DNA of 64,000 nucleotides from Bacteroides thetaiotaomicron VPI-5482 (GTDB lineage: Bacteria > Bacteroidota > Bacteroidia > Bacteroidales > Bacteroidaceae). Under the pieces are notes generated by a model, which saw nothing but the letters and a program-made list of their open reading frames with translations, was not told the DNA's origin and did no database searches. The translations under genes and the position numbers were made by a program. Shown piece after piece: positions 39,732 to 49,237 of the stretch (the first letter of the stretch is position 1; each line of letters starts with the position of its first letter). The stretch spans positions 1,240,001 through 1,304,000 of the forward strand of contig NC_004663.1 in NCBI RefSeq assembly GCF_000011065.1, read 5' to 3'.

Positions 39732-40661
39732 TTATTTCTTCTTGCTTTCTTCCAGCAATGTTTTAACATCTGATTCTGAAGCTCTAAAGATGGTTCCGTG
39801 TTTATGCCCGACAGGCACACTCACACTTTCTGTGATATCCGTGAAGTTCTTAAAATCACGGGTACGCATGGCACCGTATATTTTCTTTTTATAAACATCA
39901 AAATAGATCAGATAATCATCACCTAATTTCTCGACAGTCGGTCCCTCTACAAACGATTCGGTAAATGGTTGTGATGACGGCGAATAAGGTCCTGTCAGAG
40001 AGTCAGAAAAAGCAATTTTCAGATTACGTTCGGGACGTGTATTATCTTTGAGCACCATTACATAATCATTTTTTGCCCGCTTCACAATGACAGCGTCAAT
40101 CGAGCTGAAACCGGGATCATATAATACTTTCGCCTTGGATACTGTCTTAAAATCCTTTGTAGTGATGTAGTATAAACGATGATTATTCTCTTCTTCTTCG
40201 ATTCCCTTTTCAAAACGACCTGGTACACATGAAGCCCATACTACCATAAACTGTTCGCTCTCGTCATCATAAAAAATCTCCGGAGCCCATACATTGACAG
40301 TGGTCGGTTCGTCTGCCATTACAGGAATCATTTGTTGCTCCGACCAGTGAATCAAGTCTTTGGAATTTGCATAACCAAAGCCTAAATCCCCTTTCCAGCT
40401 GGTGGTCCATACCAAATGATAAGTACCATCCGGCGTACGCACCATGGAAGGGTCGCGCATCAGGCGATGTTGTCCCAATTCCGGCTTCAGCCAAACACCG
40501 GGAATACTGTCCCAGTGCATTCCGTCTTCACTATACAGATATCTCAAACCTTCATCAGCCGGCTCATGAAATGAAGTGAACATATAATAATCTTTATTCC
40601 CTCCACAAGAAGCTAAAAGCAGGATGCTTATTGCAGCTAATGTATTTCTTAACTTTCCCAT
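39732..40661 (-). CDS. GH43-like beta-propeller glycosidase, lipoprotein
   Basis: 309 residues, lipobox SILLLASC. Five-bladed propeller motifs of GH43: LMRDPSMV (catalytic base Asp), NVWAPEIFYDDES, FSSIDAVIVK and SFVEGPTVEKLGDDYL (acid Glu). Length equals a minimal GH43 without accessory domains. It probably releases L-arabinofuranose or D-xylose from RG-II. It is membrane-anchored, unlike most of its operon partners. First gene after a probable internal promoter at 40729-40759. Confidence 0.8.
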   Translation of the reverse strand: MGKLRNTLAAISILLLASCGGNKDYYMFTSFHEPADEGLRYLYSEDGMHWDSIPGVWLKPELGQHRLMRDPSMVRTPDGTYHLVWTTSWKGDLGFGYANSKDLIHWSEQQMIPVMADEPTTVNVWAPEIFYDDESEQFMVVWASCVPGRFEKGIEEEENNHRLYYITTKDFKTVSKAKVLYDPGFSSIDAVIVKRAKNDYVMVLKDNTRPERNLKIAFSDSLTGPYSPSSQPFTESFVEGPTVEKLGDDYLIYFDVYKKKIYGAMRTRDFKNFTDITESVSVPVGHKHGTIFRASESDVKTLLEESKKK

Positions 40662-40728
40662 TTCTATGATTCTTTTACACTATACTAATATCCTTTATAC
40701 AGAGACGATGAAAAGCCGGATTTGTACT

Positions 40729-40759
40729 CAAATAGATTGGAAGATTCGTCAGAATCAAA
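40729..40759 (-). promoter_or_regulatory. Internal promoter for the GH43-to-methylesterase genes
   Basis: On the minus strand TTTG (40759-40756), 19-bp spacer, TCTATTTG (40736-40729, one mismatch to TAnnTTTG). It lies downstream of the DUF3826 terminator and 68 bp before the GH43 start. A direct repeat AGAGACGATRAAAAG (40701 and 40764, 63 bp apart) brackets it. Confidence 0.6.
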
Positions 40760-40773
40760 ATTTAGAGACGATA

Positions 40774-40802
40774 AAAAGGGCGACTCTCCGAGCCACCCTT
40801 TT
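40774..40802 (-). terminator. Terminator after the DUF3826 gene
   Basis: Interrupted stem AAAAGGG-GGCTC / GAGTC-CCCTTTT, followed on the minus strand by TTATCG, about 100 bp past the DUF3826 stop. Some read-through into the enzyme operon is possible. Confidence 0.6.
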
Positions 40803-40904
40803 CCTCCATCAAACAAACTAACCATTTAATAATGGGAAAGAATTCCACTTCTTTTTATAGTATCTCATTGGTTACCAATCCTTTTTTTACCGGATTCTAT
40901 ACTT

Positions 40905-41573
40905 TTACAGCGTTCCTCCCCGTGCTTTCACACGTTTGGCCCACTCTTCACGTTCTTTCGTCAAATTATATCCCCTCTTGGCCAGATAATTGTTGATACG
41001 TCCTTTGTACTTGCCGAAAGCCGCATGTTTCTTATTTGAATTTTCCGCATCCATGGCAAACTCACGCGCTTCCACCAACCAGGCATAGATTTGTACCTTT
41101 TCTTCTTCTTTCAAAGAAGGAATCATATCAAGCGTAGCTTCATAAGTCACTTTCACCACACCATAAGTCATTCCATCTTTCACCGCTTCTATCTGTTCTT
41201 CATTCAAGAAGAGAGACAAGCTGGCCGGAAAGGCAAAATGAGAACGGTACAAAGCCGCATCTTTTTCGTTTTCAGCAGCCTTCAATGCTTCATTTTTCGC
41301 ATCACCGGTCAACCCCGATTCTTTGACTGCCTTCACCTTTGCATCCCGTATTTCATAAATATCATTCAATTCGAAATAGCGATTGGCAATCACATTACAA
41401 ACATCTTCAGCCACTTTTGCATCCGTCAGTCCGAGTTTATCTACAATCTTTTGCGAACGGTTGACGATAGACTCCACATATTTCGGATCACGATTCTCTT
41501 TGTTCAAATCGACTGCTCCAGCAGATATCCAACCGCAAAGAAACAACAGAGACATTAAAACTATCTTTTTCAT
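40905..41573 (-). CDS. Exported DUF3826 protein of unknown function
   Basis: 222 residues with a signal peptide (WISAGAVDL); the Cys at residue 13 lies inside the hydrophobic core, so I do not call it a lipoprotein. The mature protein is nearly all alpha-helical and charged (VAEDVCNVIANRYFELNDIY, FLNEEQIEAVKDGMTYGVVK, SLKEEEKVQIYAWLVEARE, RINNYLAKRGYNLTKEREEW). The C-terminal half aligns by eye with the end of the methylesterase at 30084-32045. No catalytic motif is evident. It lies between PL1 (73 bp gap) and the GH43 operon, so it is probably induced on pectin. Confidence 0.8.
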   Translation of the reverse strand: MKKIVLMSLLFLCGWISAGAVDLNKENRDPKYVESIVNRSQKIVDKLGLTDAKVAEDVCNVIANRYFELNDIYEIRDAKVKAVKESGLTGDAKNEALKAAENEKDAALYRSHFAFPASLSLFLNEEQIEAVKDGMTYGVVKVTYEATLDMIPSLKEEEKVQIYAWLVEAREFAMDAENSNKKHAAFGKYKGRINNYLAKRGYNLTKEREEWAKRVKARGGTL

Positions 41574-41616
41574 TTCATCTTATTTTTTATACCATATGCC
41601 AAAAGGAAACCCAGTC

Positions 41617-41639
41617 CCGGTATCTTATACCGATACCGG
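41617..41639 (-). other. Intercistronic hairpin between PL1 and DUF3826 genes
   Basis: CCGGTATC / GATACCGG, a perfect 8-bp stem with a 7-nt loop and no U-tract. It lies 8 bp after the PL1 stop and may stabilise or process the mRNA rather than end it. Confidence 0.45.
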
Positions 41640-41646
41640 TTGCAGA

Positions 41647-43386
41647 TTACATTAATTTTCCTTTCTCAGCCAATGTATCGTAGTTATTTTTTAAATCTCT
41701 CCAGTCTACTTTGTGTTTTGTACTGATTCCATTGATATACTTTTCAATATTCGTATATCCATCACCTGTACAATCTTTATTAGCATCACTTGGATCATTC
41801 GGATTCAATCCATTAGCAATTTCCCATTCATCCGGCATACCGTCACCATCAGTATCTACATACGGAGTCCCTTTGTATTCGGGGAAACCACCCATCTGAC
41901 GAATATCAGTAATGATACCTATCTTATAAGAATCTTTGGGTAAACGACGATATTTAAACTGACCGTCCTCTCCCATTGACTTAGGAGACAGGCCTGTAAG
42001 ATCACCATTAGCATCCTTCGCAAGTTTCTTATCATAATAAGGAATACCTGTTTTTACTTCTTCTATGATGCGTTCGTCCACGATATCACGGCAGGGTATA
42101 TTGGCACCGACATGTTTTGTCACATAATCATAAGCATCATTAGCTGATGTAATTTTGATATAAGGCATTGCAAACGGCTCATAGCTCCGCATATTCTCAG
42201 TATATCCGGCTGTATTTGGCTGACTCTCGATTTGGATACCACCATTCCAGTTATCTTTCGTGATTTCCGGATAGCCTTCCATAACGTTACCATCAGCATA
42301 CACGCGACCGTATACCTTATAATTCAGTTTACTGCGTCCGGCTTCCGGTTTCAGAATACGGCAGCCTACCGTATTATTCTTTGGAGTAGCAGGACCGGGT
42401 TTATAATAGTTATTGATCATATTGAACATGGCGGTATAATCGCCACCATCAGAAGAACGATGCACCCAATTAAATACTACATTATTAACGAAGTTGAATA
42501 CTCCATTCCAGCCTACAGACGGATTGCGACCAGAGTTGCTGGCCCAAAGGTTACGCATAAATGCACAGTTCTCACCTCCCAGTGTGCTACCGAATGCATG
42601 ATTATAGGTATCCAGAGCTTTTGCAGAAATTGTATTCTGAATAGTCACATTGACTGTCGGAAGTTTCAAGTCCTTGCTTTCATATTGGCCTTCACTCGGA
42701 TCGTACATATGACGATAGAAAGAAATATTTTCGTCCAGTCCCCATGTACATGAACAGTGGTCTATCATGATATTACCAATCGGATTACCACCGAAAGAGT
42801 CGTCACGATGCCATACTTTTGTTTCTCCACGACGGAATCTCATATGACGTACAACTACGTCGTGTGTATCCACCCAAAATGATTCTCCGGCAATGCAGAC
42901 ACCATCACCCGGTGCTGTCTGTCCGGCAATAGTAACGTAAGGTGCTCGAACAATAATCGGAGATTCCAGACGAATGATACCAGCCACATTGAATACAATA
43001 ATACGTGCACCACCTGTCTCACAAGCTTCGCGGAATGAACCCGGACCACGATCATTCAGATTAGTAACCGTAATTACTTTACCTCCACGACCACCAAAAC
43101 TATACATTCCACCTCCTTCAGCACCCGGAAACGAGGGAATTCTAGCTTGTGGCAAATCATAGGGACGACCAGCCCATGAGATATAAGGACGTCCTTCTTT
43201 TGCTTCTTTCAGTACTATAGGTAACGCTTTCTCCCATGCTTCATCAGAACGTTTCCGTTCCTCGGTCATCATCTTTGTATAATTCGCTTTGGCTTCGTCA
43301 GTTATCTGCGGGTATTGTGCCCATACAACGGTCGGAGTCAACATTGCAGCTGCAAAAGCTACTAAAAGTACATGTTTCTTCTTCAT
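41647..43386 (-). CDS. PL1 pectate lyase
   Basis: 579 residues with signal peptide (TPTVVWAQ). The beta-helix lyase begins IPSFPGAEGGGMYSFGGRGG and contains TNLNDRGPGSFREA, VTIAGQTAPGDGVCIAGESF, VVRHMRFRRGE and IMIDHCSCTWGLDEN, the PL1 core (PL1_2-like). The C-terminus (about 515-560) has two calcium-loop motifs, DTDGDGMPDEWE and DANKDCTGDGYTNIEKYI, as in dockerin/TSP3-like tails. It cleaves galacturonan by beta-elimination, producing 4,5-unsaturated ends that GH105 can take. Separated from the SusD gene by a terminator, so it has its own start of transcription. Confidence 0.88.
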   Translation of the reverse strand: MKKKHVLLVAFAAAMLTPTVVWAQYPQITDEAKANYTKMMTEERKRSDEAWEKALPIVLKEAKEGRPYISWAGRPYDLPQARIPSFPGAEGGGMYSFGGRGGKVITVTNLNDRGPGSFREACETGGARIIVFNVAGIIRLESPIIVRAPYVTIAGQTAPGDGVCIAGESFWVDTHDVVVRHMRFRRGETKVWHRDDSFGGNPIGNIMIDHCSCTWGLDENISFYRHMYDPSEGQYESKDLKLPTVNVTIQNTISAKALDTYNHAFGSTLGGENCAFMRNLWASNSGRNPSVGWNGVFNFVNNVVFNWVHRSSDGGDYTAMFNMINNYYKPGPATPKNNTVGCRILKPEAGRSKLNYKVYGRVYADGNVMEGYPEITKDNWNGGIQIESQPNTAGYTENMRSYEPFAMPYIKITSANDAYDYVTKHVGANIPCRDIVDERIIEEVKTGIPYYDKKLAKDANGDLTGLSPKSMGEDGQFKYRRLPKDSYKIGIITDIRQMGGFPEYKGTPYVDTDGDGMPDEWEIANGLNPNDPSDANKDCTGDGYTNIEKYINGISTKHKVDWRDLKNNYDTLAEKGKLM

Positions 43387-43499
43387 TTTTATTAGGTTTT
43401 GTGAGATTGATCATTCTAAAATACAATAATAAGACGCAAAACAAGGAAATATGTAATCAGAAAATATAATATATTTTTCTATTCTAACTTTAAATACAA

Positions 43500-43556
43500 A
43501 AGGACCACTTATTCCTTAATATTCTTTTCAAAAGATCAAAGTGATAAATGGTCCTT
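43500..43556 (-). terminator. Terminator of the first SGBP-SusC-SusD cassette
   Basis: AAGGACCA / TGGTCCTT arms, with an additional inner TCTTTT/AAAAGA hairpin, followed on the minus strand by TTTGTATTT. It lies 56 bp past the SusD stop. Confidence 0.75.
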
Positions 43557-43612
43557 AGGTTTATTTCAGAATGAACATTCTTCAGATCAAGTAATTATTT
43601 TGATAAACGAAT

Positions 43613-45883
43613 TCACTCTGCCAAAGGATCAAAGGTACCATCAGCTCCACCTCTCCAATAGTCGCCCCATCCTATATTTTGTTCTAATGACACATTGTTT
43701 TGCATCGCATTCTTCTTAAAACCTAAGATATAATAATAAGGTTTAAATGTTGGAAGAATAGTTTCATCATTACCGTCAGTACTAAGATTTTTACGTTTAA
43801 AATGTTCTTGATAAAACTGAGCCAATGCCTTTACCTTTGCATCTGCATATGTTATTTCATCATCGGCTGATTCTGTACAAGTTATATCTTCAGTCAAACT
43901 TAATGCTGTCGGACGTTTATTCCATAATTCATCATAGGTTTCTTTTATTGTTTTATCTTCATTGTAGACATTATTACTTTTAGCAGCAATAAAATTTTTT
44001 GCATAAACCTCAATCCGATGTCTTCTCTGACCATTCAATGGTTCAACTCCTAAATAGTTACATGTATTGCCATTAAAACCTGTAAGTTTCCAAGTCGATT
44101 TCAGTGCTTCTTGGCCCACTCCACCATCAAATAACATCCAACGTCGCACATCGTGGAAACGTTTACCTTCATAAGCAAGTTCTATTTGACGTTCATAAAG
44201 TATAGCCTCAAATAGTTTGGCACGATCATTAAAAATAGCTGGATCTAATCCACAATTATCTGTATATCCTACACGCTTACGAATTCGTTTAAGAGCATTC
44301 ACTGCCTCGTCAAAATGATTTGCCCCACAAGCAGCCTCCGCATAATTCAATAATACTTCGGCAAAACGTATTTCCATATATGGAGCAGCAGACTGTCTGA
44401 ATCCATTACCTGAAGTCTTTTCAAAGATATATAAAGGATTAGAATTGAGTGCTAAATCATCTGTACGCTTACGCAAATAAATCCCCGTATTTTTGGTACC
44501 TAGACAATCAGCTGCATAGCCTGACTTAGAGTTACTATTACGATCATCTACATTATCATACCAACAATAATTCCACAACTTGTAATTATTCCCTGTAGTA
44601 TACCCATTAATGCCATAAGGTAATTGACCTTTTTCACCAAAAGATTTCAAGTCATCACTATCAAACTTCCATTCTACACCAGGGAACGCAAAAGTGCGAT
44701 AAAATCTTGGATCGCGGTTTAAAAAGAAAAGTTCTTGATTATAATCATAAGATCCATTCATGTCATTTGGTTTCTTCCCATCCGCCATTGGAAAAAGATC
44801 AACCATTTCTGCAGTGGGAGTCATACCACCCCCACCTCCAGCATTAGCTGGGCGAAGAGAATGTTCCCATCCATTCCATTTTTCAAGCTGTAAGTGCTCG
44901 GCTGGTGATACATTATTATATAAAGTTACTAATACTGCCTCAGAAACAGTTCCTCCACCACCTTCTGAGCCAATATAATCGGAGAATATCTTTCCCCAAC
45001 CTGCTGCATTCTTTCCTGAATTGTTTTCATAAGCCAATCCAAAATTACCTTCTTCCAGTTTTTTTACAGCAGCTAAGTTTGTTTGATATGCAGTTTCCCA
45101 TCGTGTAACATCATCCGCCCTATTAAAAAGCGGACTGGCATATAACAATTCCACACGACCTTTTAAAGCCAATGCTGCCCCCGATGTTATGCGTCCAAAA
45201 TTCTTATTTTCTGACTCCCAACGTGCTGGCAGATAATCAGCAGCTGTTTGCAAATCTTTGCAAATAAAATCAATACATTCTTTTGTAGACGAGCGTGGAA
45301 CTACCAAATGAATACCTTCACTATCTCCAATTATAGGATTTTGTACATTATCAATAATAGGTACACCACCATACATCATTACCATTAAATAATAACGCCA
45401 TGCACGGAAGAAAAATGCTTGTCCCAACAATAACTGCTTTTGGCGTTCAGTTAAACTTTCACTGCCAATCACTCCTTCGATCATATCATTACACTCACGA
45501 ATACGCACCCAAGGAGAATAATTGTTATCTAGATTAAAATAATCAGTAACAGTTTCATAATCTAGAGGAGAATTAGGATTCATCAAACCTGATATCCCTC
45601 CATATTCTTCTGTACATTTCGAATATTGATCACTTGTTCCTGTGCTTGGCATATCACCCATAGAACCAGTCAGATCAGATCCACCCGTCGCACTCGGCAG
45701 CATGATATAATACAAGTAAGCTATACGGTTATCAGCTGACTCATAGTTTTCATAAATAGTCGTACCGTTAAAACTTCCATATAATTTTTTGTCTTCCAAA
45801 AATTGATCACTACAACCTGTAAAGATGGCAGCTGTTATGGTCAGTAATGCAATTGAACCATACTTATTTATTTTCTTCATCAT
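43613..45883 (-). CDS. SusD-like outer-membrane glycan-binding lipoprotein (cassette 1)
   Basis: The start is taken at MMKKINKYGSIALL (756 residues), 13 bp after the SusC stop; the longer frame overlaps SusC. Lipobox AAIFTGC. The SusD/RagB fold is shown by TPR-like helices (LLLGQAFFFRAWRYYLMV, GGVPIIDNVQNPIIGD, AALALKGRVELLYASPLFN) and the C-terminal RYAEVLLNYAEA-type segment (EIRFAEVLLNYAEAACG, YERQIELAYEGKRFHDVRRW). It caps the SusC barrel and captures glycan. About as long as its paralogue at 51332 and strikingly similar to it (GSD/EDKK, YENYE, CTEEYG, PRSSTK, GFGL blocks). Confidence 0.9.
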   Translation of the reverse strand: MMKKINKYGSIALLTITAAIFTGCSDQFLEDKKLYGSFNGTTIYENYESADNRIAYLYYIMLPSATGGSDLTGSMGDMPSTGTSDQYSKCTEEYGGISGLMNPNSPLDYETVTDYFNLDNNYSPWVRIRECNDMIEGVIGSESLTERQKQLLLGQAFFFRAWRYYLMVMMYGGVPIIDNVQNPIIGDSEGIHLVVPRSSTKECIDFICKDLQTAADYLPARWESENKNFGRITSGAALALKGRVELLYASPLFNRADDVTRWETAYQTNLAAVKKLEEGNFGLAYENNSGKNAAGWGKIFSDYIGSEGGGGTVSEAVLVTLYNNVSPAEHLQLEKWNGWEHSLRPANAGGGGGMTPTAEMVDLFPMADGKKPNDMNGSYDYNQELFFLNRDPRFYRTFAFPGVEWKFDSDDLKSFGEKGQLPYGINGYTTGNNYKLWNYCWYDNVDDRNSNSKSGYAADCLGTKNTGIYLRKRTDDLALNSNPLYIFEKTSGNGFRQSAAPYMEIRFAEVLLNYAEAACGANHFDEAVNALKRIRKRVGYTDNCGLDPAIFNDRAKLFEAILYERQIELAYEGKRFHDVRRWMLFDGGVGQEALKSTWKLTGFNGNTCNYLGVEPLNGQRRHRIEVYAKNFIAAKSNNVYNEDKTIKETYDELWNKRPTALSLTEDITCTESADDEITYADAKVKALAQFYQEHFKRKNLSTDGNDETILPTFKPYYYILGFKKNAMQNNVSLEQNIGWGDYWRGGADGTFDPLAE

Positions 45884-45896
45884 TGTATTCAAATTA

Positions 45897-48800
45897 TTAA
45901 AATGAAACATTAACACCTAACGTGAATTTACGTAAGTTCGGATAATATCCATAGCTTCCCGCCCAAGAAGCCCATGCTCCTTCTGGATAAGGGTTTAGGA
46001 AGTTAAATACATTTTGGCAAGTAAGATTGAAACGGCAACTACTAATGCCAATTATTTTTAGCCATTCTTTAGGCAATGCATAAGCTACTGTCATATTACG
46101 AAGTTGCACTGTTGCTGCACTTACTTTCCAAAAAGTAGAGGGTGCACCATTTACGCTACTATAGCGAATATTCGGGTATTTTGCATTTCTGTTTTGTGCT
46201 ACTGTAACTATATTATTAGCGTCATAAATATCCTCATATACAAACATATCTTTCCACATTGCCGACACATTACTATATTCAGAGTAACTTTCTTTACGCA
46301 TAGTTGTAGGAACTAAGGAATATGCTCCCCAACTTGCACCAAACTGCGCACTAATAGAAAAATCTTTATAAGAGAAACCGAAATTTAAAGTTCCACCGTA
46401 AGGATTACTAGCACGGTGAGAAATTTTTATATAATCTTGTTCATCAACAATACCATCTGCCGGACCAAAAGTTCCAGTTGATTCATCATATTGTCCACGT
46501 ACATCCTTATAAATCAGCATACCAGGATGTACATTTTCTTTTGTATTTCCTAAATATTTAGTAATACTATATTTATCAAAGTACTCATTAATTTCCTGAT
46601 AACTACGGAACATACCTATACATTCATAACCCCATAGTCCTCTATCAGAACGTTCATTTCTCACTAATTTATCAAAATCATATGCAGCCTTCCAACCTGT
46701 CTCTCTGATTTTATTATCATTGTATCCTGTTGTAAGTTTTACCCAATATGACATGTCTTTTCCAATTTTATCCTTCCATCCTAATGACAATTCAACACCA
46801 TATGTATCTACCTCACCAAAGTTTTCTGGAGCAGGTTGTATTCCTACCGTATTCGGATAATAAGAAGTTCCTTGATGTGAAGCAAACATTTCACGGCCCA
46901 TATCATAATAGAAGTCCAAATTAGCGCTCATTCGATTCTTCAAAAAGGCCATATCAATACCAAAATTAGTTTTATAAGTCTTATCCCAATGTACATCAGG
47001 ATTTACTCCTTGTTTCGGCATACGAATCGTAGCACTTGTATTTGTACTAGAATTAGTTCCAAAGATCGGTCCTTTGTCTGGATTACGGGTGTAAAGCTGA
47101 GTCCAAAGCCAAGCATTCACATTATCTTTACCAAGAATACCAAACGAACCACGTATCTTCAAAAAGTCGATTTTTGTCTTGTCTTTATCAAACCATTTTT
47201 CATCTGAAATAACCCAGCCGGCAGACCATGAAGGGAACATTCCCCAATAATTCTGAGGAGCAAATTTGGCAGAGGCATCAGAACGGAGCATAAACTCAAA
47301 CAAATATTTATCATCATATGAATAATTCACACGACCAACATAAGAAAGCATACCAGACTCACTGCGGTTAAACGTCACAGTTTGAGCAAAACCTTCTGCA
47401 TTGGAATCCACAGAACTAGATTGGCCATCTGTAAAAGGTAATGGGTCTGTAAGACTACCATTCAAATCTTCCCATTCTGATTCTGCTTTTTCAATAGAGA
47501 ACAAACCACTGACATAATGCTTACCAAACTGACGTGCATAGCTTACTGTTAAGTTCATTTGATAACTATCTGAGCGATTCATACTACGCCCCAAAGAGTT
47601 GCCATTATTCAACTCATACAATCCCAATGTATTAGCATTGTATTCAATCTCGTCACCAACATAAAGGTGACCACCACTGCCACCACGGGATATAAGGCGA
47701 TATACATCGATTTTTGTACCGATAGTATTTGTTTTCCCTGTACTTATATTTTTTGAATAAGAAGCTTTTACCTTCAAACCACGTAAGTATTTACTCCAAC
47801 CAAAATCATACTCTAATGAACCGTTAAGAGAAAAATTCTGATTCTGATTCTCAACATTATCTGACGCATTCTGTACTGCTGCAAAATTATACTTCTGCTG
47901 ATCACTTGGATTAGTTATATTTTCCATACCTGAATGAAAAATATAATATCCATTTACTTGATCAGGCACATAAGGTACATGTAACATTAAAGATTCAAAA
48001 TCACCATCAGAGCCACCACCTTTTACATTTTTAGGTTTATTTGTCTCTCCATAATTACCAGATACCTGCAAAGAAGCTTTCATCCATTTTGAAATATTAG
48101 CATTTACACCAGCACGATAGTTCCAACGATTATAGTCCAAGCGCCCTATATTACCTTCTTGCTGATAATACGAAACACCACCGAAATAAGTTGCTTTTTC
48201 TGTTCCCCCGCTAATGTTGACACTATGACGCTGCGTCAAAGCCGCACTCCATTCTTTATCTAATAAATTATAATTCATACCCTTCATTGCCTCCAATTCA
48301 TCAGATTGAAAAAGTTGTACCCTCAAGTCATCGGATTCTTGATCCTTAGTAGCAGTATTAGCAGCACGAGCAGCATTGTATATACGACCGTAATCATAGG
48401 CATTTAGCATCTTAGGTAACATCAATGCATCTGTATAACCAAACTGTCCTGAATAAGAAATTTTGGGAGCACCGACTTTTCCTTGTTTAGTCTTAACCAG
48501 CACAACACCATACGCAGCACGTGCTCCATATACAGCCGCTGCAGCATCCTTTAAAACAGTCACATTTTCTACTTCATTTATATCTAAATTATTGAAAGCA
48601 CCTTCATCTGCAATAAAGCCATCAATAACATATAGTGGAGTAGGGCTTGCATTACCTCCTAAATCAGAACTTGGAGTAATGGTAGTATTCACTGAACTTT
48701 GACGAATCTGTAAGCTTGGTGTACTACCTGGGCGCCCACCACTAAGTGATACATGTAAACCATTTATTTTACCAGCTAACGCGTCACCCAAACTACCCAC

Positions 48801-49205
48801 TGACAAATCTTTCAATTCTTCGGTGGAAATCGTTTCAATGGCACCTGTTGCATTACGTAATTTCTGAGAACCATAATCACCAAGTACTACAACTTCATCT
48901 AATTTCAGTTGATCTTCTAAAAGTACAATCCTAGGATTTTTTAAATCAGATATAATTTGTGAAGTATATCCAACAAAGGAAACTTTCAATTTGCTTTTTG
49001 GAGCAACCTTAATATTAAATTTCCCATCAATATCTGTCACTGTACCTACTGTCCCATTTACCACCATGACAGTAGCACCTATTATCGGTTCACCACTTAC
49101 ATCTACAACAAGTCCAGTTACTGTCTGATTCTGGGCACACAATGGCATAACAAAAGTCAACAGTGTACCGATGAATAAACTGAGAATAATATTTTTCTTA
49201 TTCAT
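45897..49205 (-). CDS. SusC-like TonB-dependent outer-membrane transporter (cassette 1)
   Basis: 1102 residues with signal peptide (TFVMPLCAQ). CarboxypepD_reg-like domain (VTGLVVDVSGEPIIGATVMV) at about 28-110, TonB-box region LDEVVVLGDYG (normally VVVGYG), plug with PLYVIDGFI and VTVLKDAAAAVYGARAAYGV, then the 22-stranded barrel ending LGVNVSF. No STN domain, so no anti-sigma signalling; regulation by an HTCS encoded elsewhere is likely. It imports oligosaccharides with its SusD partner. The order SGBP-SusC-SusD in transcription is the reverse of the usual SusC-SusD-SGBP for the binding protein. Confidence 0.92.
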   Translation of the reverse strand: MNKKNIILSLFIGTLLTFVMPLCAQNQTVTGLVVDVSGEPIIGATVMVVNGTVGTVTDIDGKFNIKVAPKSKLKVSFVGYTSQIISDLKNPRIVLLEDQLKLDEVVVLGDYGSQKLRNATGAIETISTEELKDLSVGSLGDALAGKINGLHVSLSGGRPGSTPSLQIRQSSVNTTITPSSDLGGNASPTPLYVIDGFIADEGAFNNLDINEVENVTVLKDAAAAVYGARAAYGVVLVKTKQGKVGAPKISYSGQFGYTDALMLPKMLNAYDYGRIYNAARAANTATKDQESDDLRVQLFQSDELEAMKGMNYNLLDKEWSAALTQRHSVNISGGTEKATYFGGVSYYQQEGNIGRLDYNRWNYRAGVNANISKWMKASLQVSGNYGETNKPKNVKGGGSDGDFESLMLHVPYVPDQVNGYYIFHSGMENITNPSDQQKYNFAAVQNASDNVENQNQNFSLNGSLEYDFGWSKYLRGLKVKASYSKNISTGKTNTIGTKIDVYRLISRGGSGGHLYVGDEIEYNANTLGLYELNNGNSLGRSMNRSDSYQMNLTVSYARQFGKHYVSGLFSIEKAESEWEDLNGSLTDPLPFTDGQSSSVDSNAEGFAQTVTFNRSESGMLSYVGRVNYSYDDKYLFEFMLRSDASAKFAPQNYWGMFPSWSAGWVISDEKWFDKDKTKIDFLKIRGSFGILGKDNVNAWLWTQLYTRNPDKGPIFGTNSSTNTSATIRMPKQGVNPDVHWDKTYKTNFGIDMAFLKNRMSANLDFYYDMGREMFASHQGTSYYPNTVGIQPAPENFGEVDTYGVELSLGWKDKIGKDMSYWVKLTTGYNDNKIRETGWKAAYDFDKLVRNERSDRGLWGYECIGMFRSYQEINEYFDKYSITKYLGNTKENVHPGMLIYKDVRGQYDESTGTFGPADGIVDEQDYIKISHRASNPYGGTLNFGFSYKDFSISAQFGASWGAYSLVPTTMRKESYSEYSNVSAMWKDMFVYEDIYDANNIVTVAQNRNAKYPNIRYSSVNGAPSTFWKVSAATVQLRNMTVAYALPKEWLKIIGISSCRFNLTCQNVFNFLNPYPEGAWASWAGSYGYYPNLRKFTLGVNVSF

Positions 49206-49237
49206 TGCATTTAATTTTTATTATCATACTACTTTAC

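Noticed and set aside
45884..45916. Longer start for the cassette-1 SusD
   Set aside because: It would overlap SusC and displace the lipoprotein signal; MMKKINKYG gives a proper lipobox distance.
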